Positions 16,312-23,141 of a DNA stretch of 35,738 nucleotides are shown here, one piece after another (the first letter of the stretch is position 1; each line of letters opens with the position of its first letter). Source of the stretch: Lachnospiraceae bacterium (lineage in GTDB: Bacteria > Bacillota > Clostridia > Lachnospirales > Lachnospiraceae); assembly GCA_017543445.1 (NCBI GenBank), contig JAFYGB010000014.1, positions 1 through 35,738 of the forward strand, read 5' to 3'. The position numbers were made by a program, and so were the translations under genes. The notes under the pieces are model-generated. The model searched no databases and was not told where the DNA came from. It saw only the letters and a program-made list of their open reading frames with translations.

Positions 16312-16632
16312 ATGACGAAGAAAAAAGGCAATAACTGGACGGCATACTATGATTCCGATACGCACCGGTACTTTGCGGAGATCATATACACGAGCCGCGA
16401 AGGGCGGGAGCAGTACAATTATGAGATCACCCGGGAGATCTTCGACAAACTGGGTACGTTTAACGAGGATTATGAGAATGAACTTCTGATCCGCACGGCG
16501 AAGATGACCTATTCCTTCGAGAATACCATGTACGGAACGCTCGGGCCTGAGCGGACCGTCTGGGACGAAGAGGCCAATGAAGCAATGCACGCGTGTGTGA
16601 AGAAGACCGAGAAGAAAAAAGGAGGAAAGTAG
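16312..16632 (+). CDS. hypothetical protein, tandem paralogue A
   Basis: 106 aa, no recognised family. It begins with a basic stretch followed by WTAYYDSDTHRYFAEI and YEITREIFDKL, then an acidic middle and a lysine-rich end. The ribosome site TAGGAGG is good. The same landmark order (W-x-A-x-YD, R-x-Y-x-A, EIT-x-EI) is found in the next gene, so they look like a diverged tandem duplication. No signal peptide or membrane segment. Confidence 0.65.
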   Translation: MTKKKGNNWTAYYDSDTHRYFAEIIYTSREGREQYNYEITREIFDKLGTFNEDYENELLIRTAKMTYSFENTMYGTLGPERTVWDEEANEAMHACVKKTEKKKGGK

Positions 16633-16633
16633 A

Positions 16634-17032
16634 ATGGAGTTTAAACAAGGCATGGGCTGGAAGGCCTGCTATGACGAAGAGAGAGAACTCTACACGGCCC
16701 AGCGCAGCGGGGCCGGCTACTATCAGCTGTACGAGATCACAAAAGAGATCTACGAAGCATTGGCCGATGGAATGAGTGATCTGGACTCCCTACATTTGAT
16801 CGATAAAGGCCGCGAACTCTACATGGACGTGGACGACCGATGCGGCCCGCCATACACCGTGATCCTCGACCACGACTACGCAAAACTCTGCCCCTGGGCC
16901 AACGTCGTAGCCAGCGAACACGTCTGGCCCGATGAACTCACCGACGCCGCCGTAGAAATCTTCGAATCCCAGAAAAACAACCGCGAACAACGTCGCAAAA
17001 AACGCGAAGAAAGAGAGAAGAAAGCGGACTAA
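16634..17032 (+). CDS. hypothetical protein, tandem paralogue B
   Basis: 132 aa, starting one base after the stop of paralogue A. It has WKACYDEERELYTAQRSG and YEITKEIYEAL, matching the landmarks in A, then a longer C-terminal half that ends in a highly basic Arg/Lys/Glu helix. The final 230 bases are poor in G and rich in C compared with genes upstream. It is the last gene of the accessory run. Function unknown. Confidence 0.65.
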   Translation: MEFKQGMGWKACYDEERELYTAQRSGAGYYQLYEITKEIYEALADGMSDLDSLHLIDKGRELYMDVDDRCGPPYTVILDHDYAKLCPWANVVASEHVWPDELTDAAVEIFESQKNNREQRRKKREEREKKAD

Positions 17033-17079
17033 CACATTTCTGTCAATTTGAATGTAAGGAATCTTTAAGAAAAGGTTCA

Positions 17080-17108
17080 TTGACATTAGGTGGGGGTTGT
17101 GACATAAT
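17080..17108 (+). promoter_or_regulatory. sigma-A type promoter for the 515-aa protein gene
   Basis: -35 TTGACA (17080-17085) and -10 CATAAT (17103-17108) with 17-base spacing, preceding a leader of about 115 bases. Confidence 0.75.
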
Positions 17109-17114
17109 CAGTTT

Positions 17115-17228
17115 AAAGGCGAAACCGAGCGGGGATGGCACCCATAACAAAAAACGGCAATGGTTTCGGGGCGAGCCGCACATCGGCGGCGACGTCCATG
17201 GCATTTGTTACGAGAGGGGAGGACACCC
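17115..17228 (+). promoter_or_regulatory. structured 5' leader
   Basis: The leader has nested complementarity: TAACAAA (17145-17151) with TTTGTTA (17214-17220), ATGG (17160-17163) with CCAT (17206-17209), and GCCG (17175-17178) with CGGC (17184-17187). The outer stem ends just before the GAGGGGAGG ribosome site, so folding could control translation. It does not match a riboswitch class I know. Confidence 0.4.
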
Positions 17229-18776
17229 ATGGAAAAAAACATTATTGTAACAGACGAAATGGGCAGACAGATCGGAACGACCTACGAGAAAAGAGCGTGG
17301 GGTCTGGTTAAAAAAGGTCGGGCGTGTTATACGGACGATTCGACGATTATGATGTTTGCCGAGGAAGACACGTCCGGCTATGTATTTCATTACATGGAGG
17401 ACTACAATATGAATTATATTTATTTTGACGCGAAGAAGTGGGCTTTAGACACCGCTTCCAAATCTGTTGGTGAGAGATCCTATATTCAGGATTTTGATGG
17501 TAAGATGACCGAGATCTTCCAGGTTGGCGCTTGGGATTCGGAAGTTTCCCGCATCGTTTCCGAGCCGATGGCTCTGGAGGGTGCGACCGACTACACCTTC
17601 GTTTTCTGGCTGAATGGCGGCGAGAACGAGGACAATGACGAGACCTGCCGCCTCGAAGTGATCTTCGATGGTGACATCAACAAGGTCAATGCTTACAAAT
17701 TGAACCGTACATTTATCGCCCCGACTTTGAAGGTCGAGGGATGGGAACTGTACGCGATCACCTTCACTACGCCGGCGGGCGATACCGTAAGCACGGAGCT
17801 TCGCTTCACCGCAGGTAAGGCACCGATGGCAGTTATGAAGGCTGAGGAGCTGTCCACATACGACGGCTGGGAGAATGATCCCGACCTCTACGAGGAGTAC
17901 CGTCCGTATCGTGCGAACATCGTTTTTTCTGACGGCTGGCCTTCGGGTAAGGAGTATTGGTATTCCACCGCATGCCTGAAGGAGCTCTATCCGGAGATCA
18001 AGCCTCCGAAGAGAAAGCCGAAGAGAGGCAACACGGAAGAGAAGAAGGAGAAGAACTTCGATTTCGGTAAGGAGATCGGTAAGTTCGCTAAGACCATCGG
18101 CGATTCCGCGACCGCATTTGCCGGAAAGGTAAAGACGAAGGCATCCGAGATCAAGAATTCCGCATATGCAGATCGCGCTTCGAAGAAGACGAAAGAGGCA
18201 GCGGAGAAACTGAAGGTTTATGGTTCCATCGTAGGTGAGCAGGTAGAAGGTTTTGTAACCGACATCACCAGCGCAGAGAACCAGGAGAAGATGAAGAATG
18301 TCATTGACCGCGTAGGCGAAGCTATGACAGAGGCGGTACGTAAGGGCGATGAGGCTGCCAGTGCAGTTCTGAGCCGCACCAAAGAGGCGCTGAATAAGTA
18401 CCGTGAGTCGAAGAAGGCGGAGCAGGAGGCGAAGGCTGCTGCAGAGGCAGAGTTCGTTGCGGAAGAGATGGCAGAGACGGTTGACACGATCGAGGCTCTC
18501 GAGGTTTCCATCACCGCGGCTGAGGATGAGATCACTGCACTGCAGGATCGTTCCGAGGCTCTGGATGATGAAGTTGAGGCTTTGAACGAAGAGGTCGCCA
18601 AGGAGCCGGAGGCATCCGAGGAGAAACTCGATAAGGTGAAGGCTCTCGTTACGGAAAAGGGCGAGGTTCTGGAGAAACTCGACGCACTCCGCAACAAACT
18701 GGACGAACTTCGTGCTGAAAAGGCAGAAGCTGCGAAGAAGGCAGAAGCCCTCAGCGAGGACGAAGAGGACAAATAA
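17229..18776 (+). CDS. hypothetical protein: N-terminal GR motif, beta domain, helical tail
   Basis: 515 aa from the ATG at 17229, preceded by GAGGGGAGG; longer in-frame starts lie in the leader. Residues 1-45 contain the clostridial element RAWGLVKKGRACYTDDSTI. Residues about 55-250 look like a beta-sandwich (MTEIFQVGAWDSEVSRIV, then TDYTFVFWLNGGEN), similar to a carbohydrate-binding-like fold, though that is inference. A basic linker at about 260 leads to a long Ala/Glu/Lys-rich helical region with coiled-coil pattern, resembling apolipoprotein/LEA-like helices. No signal peptide or membrane segment is seen. It has its own promoter and terminator, so it is a single-gene unit. Function unknown. 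Confidence 0.7.
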   Translation: MEKNIIVTDEMGRQIGTTYEKRAWGLVKKGRACYTDDSTIMMFAEEDTSGYVFHYMEDYNMNYIYFDAKKWALDTASKSVGERSYIQDFDGKMTEIFQVGAWDSEVSRIVSEPMALEGATDYTFVFWLNGGENEDNDETCRLEVIFDGDINKVNAYKLNRTFIAPTLKVEGWELYAITFTTPAGDTVSTELRFTAGKAPMAVMKAEELSTYDGWENDPDLYEEYRPYRANIVFSDGWPSGKEYWYSTACLKELYPEIKPPKRKPKRGNTEEKKEKNFDFGKEIGKFAKTIGDSATAFAGKVKTKASEIKNSAYADRASKKTKEAAEKLKVYGSIVGEQVEGFVTDITSAENQEKMKNVIDRVGEAMTEAVRKGDEAASAVLSRTKEALNKYRESKKAEQEAKAAAEAEFVAEEMAETVDTIEALEVSITAAEDEITALQDRSEALDDEVEALNEEVAKEPEASEEKLDKVKALVTEKGEVLEKLDALRNKLDELRAEKAEAAKKAEALSEDEEDK

Positions 18777-18828
18777 TCATCAACACACAATTACCACGGG
18801 CCTTAGGCCAGTGAAAATCTCGTAAAAA

Positions 18829-18870
18829 CAAGAGCCGGTCATCCGTGGATGACCGGCTTCTTGTTTTCTT
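18829..18870. terminator. bidirectional rho-independent terminator
   Basis: GCCGGTCAT (18834-18842) and ATGACCGGC (18849-18857) form the core stem, extended with AAG/CTT pairs, followed by TTGTTTTCTTT. An A run lies on the left side, so it can serve both converging genes (17229-18776 and 18929-20119). Confidence 0.85.
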
Positions 18871-18928
18871 TAACGTACTGAACCCCTCAATACATTTTGC
18901 GAACCTGAGGTAAACTTATAAATTTATG

Positions 18929-20119
18929 TTATAGACCGGGGATGGTTTCCCTGGCGCATAACTCATAGATATTTGTGATGTCGTCCTTATTCAGATGAAC
19001 AAAACCACCAGTCTCACCGTCACCGATGCCGAAGGTCTCTACCAGCTTCGGGATGTCCTCTGCCTTCGCTCCGAGCTCGGCAAATGTAAGCGGCATGCCG
19101 ATCGAGCGCAGCCAGCGGCGGAACGCGTTGATTCCCGCCATAGCGGTGTTGCGCGGGTTTGCGTAGTCCATGTCGAGGTGGAATACGCGGGTCGCGAACT
19201 GACAGAAGCGATTGATGTCATGGTCCATGACGTACTCCATCCAGTTCGGCATTACGACAGCGAGACCTGCGCCGTGCGCTACGTCGTACAGAGCGGAGAG
19301 CTCATGCTCGATGCCGTGGGAGTTCCAGTCCTGGTCGCGGCCTACGCCGACAATGTTGTTGTGAGCGACCATGCCTGCCCACATGATGTTCGCGCGGGCG
19401 TCATAGTTGTTCGGATCTGCGATGACACGAGGCGTTTCCTTGATCATGGTCTGGAGAACTGCTTCGCACAGACGATCCGTGATCTCAACTTCCTTCGTGT
19501 TGGTGAAGTAACGCTCGCACACGTGCGCGCAGATGTCGGTCGCGCCGGCTGCGGTCTGGTATGCGGGCAATGTCTGCGTCAGTTCGGGATTGAGGATCGA
19601 GAACTTCGGGCGAATGTGCTCGCTGCCGGCACCGCGCTTCAGCATGCCATCTTCACGTGTGATCACGCTGTCGCCGGAACCTTCGCTGCCTGCAGCTGCG
19701 ATCGTCAAAATGGTTCCGACCGGGAGGGCGGCCTTAGGGGCGGCCTTGCCACAGTAAAAATCCCAGAAATCTCCGTCATAGCAAACGCCCATAGCGATGG
19801 CCTTTGCCGAGTCGATTGCGGAACCACCGCCGATCGCGAGAATAAAGTCGACACCTTCCTTACGGCATACTTCGATGCCTTCATATACAAGTCCGCTGCG
19901 GGGATTCGGTTTCACGCCGCCTAGCTTCACATAGGGGATCTGATCCGCATCGAGTGACTGACAGACACGATCCAGGAGACCGCTGCGTACTACGGAGCCG
20001 CCGCCATAGTGCAGAAGCACTTTGGAGCCGCCGAACCGTTTGATATATTTGCCGGCATTGACCTCCTGGCCCTTGCCGAATGCAAAATAAGTGGGGCTGT
20101 AAAAAGTAAAGTTGTTCAT
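18929..20119 (-). CDS. iron-containing alcohol dehydrogenase
   Basis: 396 aa; the start is the ATG at 20119, seven bases after AAGGAG, rather than the TTG just before it. The NAD(P) loop is AIGGGSAIDSAK (GGGS 97-100). Metal ligands are present: Asp195 and His199 in ATDICAHVCERYF, His268 in DWNSHGIEHEL, and His282 in YDVAHGAGL. The intact WNSHGIEHELSALYD segment is closer to typical butanol dehydrogenases than the paralogue at 1349. It is the second gene of an operon with the epimerase (39 bases apart). It probably reduces an aldehyde or ketone to an alcohol. Confidence 0.93.
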   Translation of the reverse strand: MNNFTFYSPTYFAFGKGQEVNAGKYIKRFGGSKVLLHYGGGSVVRSGLLDRVCQSLDADQIPYVKLGGVKPNPRSGLVYEGIEVCRKEGVDFILAIGGGSAIDSAKAIAMGVCYDGDFWDFYCGKAAPKAALPVGTILTIAAAGSEGSGDSVITREDGMLKRGAGSEHIRPKFSILNPELTQTLPAYQTAAGATDICAHVCERYFTNTKEVEITDRLCEAVLQTMIKETPRVIADPNNYDARANIMWAGMVAHNNIVGVGRDQDWNSHGIEHELSALYDVAHGAGLAVVMPNWMEYVMDHDINRFCQFATRVFHLDMDYANPRNTAMAGINAFRRWLRSIGMPLTFAELGAKAEDIPKLVETFGIGDGETGGFVHLNKDDITNIYELCARETIPGL

Positions 20120-20158
20120 CAAATACTCCTTTCAAACTGTTGGGGGTTTTGGTGTTGT

Positions 20159-21226
20159 TTATGCTTTGAATGATCGGATCGCTGCTTCGCGTGCCGCGAT
20201 GACACGATCGGTAAATGCGTCGAAGTCCGGGTCATCCTGCTGATATTCCGGGTGTGCCAGAATGTAGCGGATGCTGTTGGCGATGCCTTCGTCCGCGCGA
20301 ACGGTCGCGCAGAAGCCGGGAACCAGACGCTTCAGTTTAGTATTTACGAACACAACGGAGTTCGCTTTGTCGCCGATGAGGCTTCCTGTGAAGTCGTACT
20401 CGTCGTCCTTACATGCGGCCAGGAATTCCGAAGACACATGGATCGCGCTAAGTTCTACGCCCAAAGCCTTCGCGATGGACTCGTAGACTTGGTTCCAGGT
20501 CACCGTTTCGTCACTCGTGATCTGCACTGCCTCGCCGATGGCGTGGATATTGCCCATGAGGCCCATAAAGCATTTTGCGAAATCACTGTTATGAGTCAAT
20601 GTCCAGAGTGACGTTCCGTCGCCGTGAATCATGACGGTCTTGCCTTCCATGATGCGCTTGATGACCGACCAGCTGCCTTTATTTCCATGCACGCCCATGG
20701 GCACATTGCGCTCGTCATAAGTGTGGCTGGGGCGGATGATCGTGATCGGGAAGCCTTCGGTGCGGTATTTCTCCATGAAGAACTCTTCGCAGAGGATCTT
20801 ATTCCGCGAATACTCCCAGTAAGGGTTCGCCAGCGGCGTCCCCTCGGTGATCCGATAGTCGCCAACGGGCTTCTGGTAAGCCGAAGCGGAGGAGATATAC
20901 ATGAACTGCTTCGTGCGGTCCTTAAACAACCGGTAGTCGCGTTTCGCCTGCTCGAGAGAGAAGATGATAAAATCACACACAACGTCAAAGGTAAGGCCTT
21001 CGAGCGCTTTTTGCGCGGCAGCCTCGTCGTTGATGTCACAAACGATCTGCTTATAGCCTGCCAGGCTTTCATCCGCGATGTTGCGGTTGCCACGGTTCAA
21101 CAGGTACAGTTCGCAATCGGCGAATGCATTGACCCCGATGGCGTCCTTGCAGGAAGCGGCTTTCAAAATGCTGCGGGTGATCGCGGTACTGATCGTGCCG
21201 GTCCCGCCGATAAATAAGATCTTCAT
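20159..21226 (-). CDS. NAD-dependent epimerase/dehydratase family protein
   Basis: 355 aa. The N-terminal Rossmann loop GGTGTIS (residues 7-13) and the catalytic YSRNK (Tyr139, Lys143) with SSASAYQK (113-118) identify an extended short-chain dehydrogenase. These act on nucleotide sugars or other small carbonyl compounds. The middle (IRPSHTYDERNVP, then VMIHGDGTSLWTLTHNSDFA) matches the isoflavone-reductase-like/epimerase group. The ribosome site AAAGGGGGG is seen before the ATG at 21226. A TATAAT (21272-21277, - strand) sits 46 bases upstream. It is transcribed away from the AraC gene. Confidence 0.88.
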   Translation of the reverse strand: MKILFIGGTGTISTAITRSILKAASCKDAIGVNAFADCELYLLNRGNRNIADESLAGYKQIVCDINDEAAAQKALEGLTFDVVCDFIIFSLEQAKRDYRLFKDRTKQFMYISSASAYQKPVGDYRITEGTPLANPYWEYSRNKILCEEFFMEKYRTEGFPITIIRPSHTYDERNVPMGVHGNKGSWSVIKRIMEGKTVMIHGDGTSLWTLTHNSDFAKCFMGLMGNIHAIGEAVQITSDETVTWNQVYESIAKALGVELSAIHVSSEFLAACKDDEYDFTGSLIGDKANSVVFVNTKLKRLVPGFCATVRADEGIANSIRYILAHPEYQQDDPDFDAFTDRVIAAREAAIRSFKA

Positions 21227-21271
21227 AGGTTACCCCCCTTTGGAAAATACAATGGGCGACGTCTTGAAATA

Positions 21272-21300
21272 ATTATACCGCGAATCTATTTTCAGTTCTA
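21272..21300 (-). promoter_or_regulatory. possible promoter of the epimerase-alcohol dehydrogenase operon
   Basis: On the - strand a perfect -10 TATAAT lies at 21272-21277; the matching -35 region (TAGAAC, 21295-21300) is poor, with 17-base spacing. A weak -35 fits activation by the adjacent AraC regulator. Confidence 0.4.
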
Positions 21301-21333
21301 TCGGTGATCCGACGGAAAAATGGTAAAAACCTC

Positions 21334-21363
21334 TTGCAATTTGTTTTCGGACTATGCTATACT
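21334..21363 (+). promoter_or_regulatory. promoter of the AraC-family gene
   Basis: -35 TTGCAA (21334-21339) and -10 TATACT (21358-21363) with 18-base spacing; the ATG is at 21433. Confidence 0.6.
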
Positions 21364-21432
21364 CGAAGTGGTTGTGTTATCGAAAAAGCAGAAAAACGGC
21401 TTTACTTACCTTACAGAAGGAGGGAGTAGAAC

Positions 21433-22380
21433 ATGAATAAATTGTATGAATATCTCGACACCGTGCATAGCCCGTATGAGGCATTTGTCATGGAGACGAA
21501 CAGCAGTTTCTTTCCGGTGCGGAAGCATTGGCATTACTTTATTGAGTTGCTATATGTGAAGCGGGGGCAGATCGAGGCGATCTGTGATGGAAAATGGTAC
21601 ACCCTGCACGAGGGTGAACTCTTGCTGTGCCATTCGCAGGCGATCCATGAGTTCCTGCCGTCCCGTGACACCGCGACTGGGGAGGTGATCCCAGGCCAGT
21701 ATCTCGTGATTCAGTGTGACTTAAATGCGCTGAATATCGGAAGCAGTTACGTGCCGAAATTCCGTTATATCTTCCAGAGTGCGCGGCAAATGCCTGAATG
21801 CAAGGTGGTATTTTCCGCGGAGGACCTAAAGGACGTGAACGCGGAATGGTTGTTCCATGCCTGCATCCGCGAGCGTCATTTCGGTGATTACGGATACACG
21901 GCACTTCTGAACGGATACATCAGCGACCTGCTCATTCAGCTGATCCGCGTATGGCGCAAAGACGGCGTTGATCCCCAGAACCTGCAGTACGTGAAGGCGG
22001 AGGATAAGGAACTTTCCATGATCGCGGAGTACATTGACGCGCATTCCAACCAGGCCATTCGCGTGCAGGATCTGGCAGAGATGTGCAACATGAGCTACTC
22101 GTATTTCGCGAAAAATTTCCGCGATTATTATGGCATGAGCTGTAAGGAATACATTGAATATGTCCGCATGAATAAGGCGGAGGAACTGGTGCTTTTCACC
22201 GATTACGACCTGAACTACATCTGCCAGGAAATCGGCTATTTTGATTGCAGTCACTTTATTAAAGAATACAAGAAACATAAGGGCGTGACGCCGAAGCAGC
22301 ACCGTATGCGGATGCGGAAGCAGAAGGGGGAGGAAGTTCTGAACTACTTTGACGAAAACGACCTTATCCAGAAAGAATAA
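21433..22380 (+). CDS. AraC family transcriptional regulator
   Basis: 315 aa. The N-terminal part (KHWHYFIELLYVKRGQIEAI, then HEGELLLCHSQAIHEF) is a cupin-like effector domain. The last 100 residues carry the two helix-turn-helix units: IRVQDLAEMCNMSYSYFAKN and LNYICQEIGYFDCSHFIKEY, ending with the PKQHR tail typical of the family. The gene faces away from the epimerase-alcohol dehydrogenase operon. The obvious inference is that it activates that operon in response to a carbohydrate or related compound. It closes with a GC-rich terminator. Confidence 0.93.
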   Translation: MNKLYEYLDTVHSPYEAFVMETNSSFFPVRKHWHYFIELLYVKRGQIEAICDGKWYTLHEGELLLCHSQAIHEFLPSRDTATGEVIPGQYLVIQCDLNALNIGSSYVPKFRYIFQSARQMPECKVVFSAEDLKDVNAEWLFHACIRERHFGDYGYTALLNGYISDLLIQLIRVWRKDGVDPQNLQYVKAEDKELSMIAEYIDAHSNQAIRVQDLAEMCNMSYSYFAKNFRDYYGMSCKEYIEYVRMNKAEELVLFTDYDLNYICQEIGYFDCSHFIKEYKKHKGVTPKQHRMRMRKQKGEEVLNYFDENDLIQKE

Positions 22381-22383
22381 AAG

Positions 22384-22417
22384 CCGGGGGTGCCCACACG
22401 GGCACCCCCGGTTTTTA
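22384..22417 (+). terminator. rho-independent terminator after the AraC gene
   Basis: A 12-bp perfect stem, CCGGGGGTGCCC (22384-22395) and its complement (22400-22411), with ACAC loop, then TTTTTATTC. Confidence 0.93.
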
Positions 22418-22466
22418 TTCTTCATTTCTCTGGTTTCCGGCTCTACCCGTTTTCGAATATGCGCTC

Positions 22467-22498
22467 GCCGGCGGACAGTTCGCTGCACGGTGAAAAAC
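22467..22498 (+). repeat. 32-bp inverted repeat, left copy
   Basis: Begins GCCGGCGGACAGTTC and ends CGGTGAAAAAC, just upstream of the TetR promoter. It is the reverse complement of 24256-24287 at 30 of 32 positions. The core holds an imperfect 16-bp dyad (TTCGCTGCACGGTGAA). Confidence 0.9.
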
Positions 22499-22500
22499 AC

Positions 22501-22529
22501 TTGACAAAATCGACATGGGTGTCTATAAT
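22501..22529 (+). promoter_or_regulatory. consensus promoter of the TetR-fusion operon
   Basis: Perfect -35 TTGACA (22501-22506) and -10 TATAAT (22524-22529) with 17-base spacing. The first operator lies in the spacer. Confidence 0.93.
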
Positions 22530-22550
22530 AAAAATCGACACGAGTGTCGA
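22510..22550 (+). promoter_or_regulatory. paired TetR operators
   Basis: Operator 2 (22535-22550) is a perfect 16-bp palindrome, TCGACAC-GA-GTGTCGA. Operator 1 (22510-22525) is an imperfect copy, TCGACATGGGTGTCTA, inside the promoter spacer. Their starts are 25 bases apart. The sites cover the promoter and the likely start of transcription, so binding would block it. Autorepression by the TetR protein encoded next is the natural inference. Confidence 0.8.
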
Positions 22551-22565
22551 AAAAGGAGGCTTGTT

Positions 22566-23141
22566 ATGTCGGCGAAGGGTGAGAGAACGAGGGAGTATAT
22601 TTTGGAGGCTTCGTATGGTTTGTTTGCGGGGAAGGGTTTCAAGCAGGTGACCATGAAGGATGTGTGCGAGGTTACAAATATGAGCAGGGGCGGGTTGTAC
22701 AGTCATTTTTCGAGTCCGCGTCTGCTCTTTGAGGCATTGCTCGAGAAGATCACGCAGAAGGATGCGATGGATTTTCAGGGGGAGATGGACAGGGGCATGT
22801 CGGCCACGGACATCCTGGAGGGGGCGCTGGCTCTGATGGAAGATGAGATGAAGCATCCGGAGGACTCGCTGAGCATCGCCATGTATGAGTATGCGGAGAC
22901 GGTGGACTCGAATGTTATGGAGCGTTTTAACCAGATCGGCGAGGAGAAGTGGACGAAACTGATCCGGTATGGAATGGAGCGTGGGGAGTTTCGAGAGGTC
23001 AATGTCGAGGGAATCGTGAATGTGATCCTTTACTCATACCAGGGCGTTCGAATGTGGAGCCGGATCATTCCCATGAAGCCGGAGACCTTCCGGTCGATCA
23101 TAGACCACATCAAGCACCAGTTGATAGGAGAACAGAAATGA
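22566..23141 (+). CDS. TetR/AcrR family transcriptional regulator
   Basis: 191 aa from the ATG at 22566, seven bases after AAGGAGG; longer in-frame starts would run back into the operator. The N-terminal DNA-binding domain shows the TetR helix-turn-helix VTMKDVCEVTNMSRGGLYSH (about 28-47), with the variable ligand-binding helices behind it. Two palindromes overlap its promoter, so it probably represses itself and the downstream fusion gene until a ligand releases it. Its stop overlaps the start of the next gene (ATGA), so both proteins come from one coupled mRNA. Confidence 0.93.
   Translation: MSAKGERTREYILEASYGLFAGKGFKQVTMKDVCEVTNMSRGGLYSHFSSPRLLFEALLEKITQKDAMDFQGEMDRGMSATDILEGALALMEDEMKHPEDSLSIAMYEYAETVDSNVMERFNQIGEEKWTKLIRYGMERGEFREVNVEGIVNVILYSYQGVRMWSRIIPMKPETFRSIIDHIKHQLIGEQK

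Noticed and set aside
277-17032. An integron-type cassette array
   Set aside because: Gene order and content look similar, but most gaps are 1-60 bases, without paired inverted repeats of attC size, and no integrase is present.
22467-22498. The inverted repeats as transcription terminators
   Set aside because: Each copy has only an imperfect short dyad and no T run; separate clear terminators exist at 22384 and 24330.
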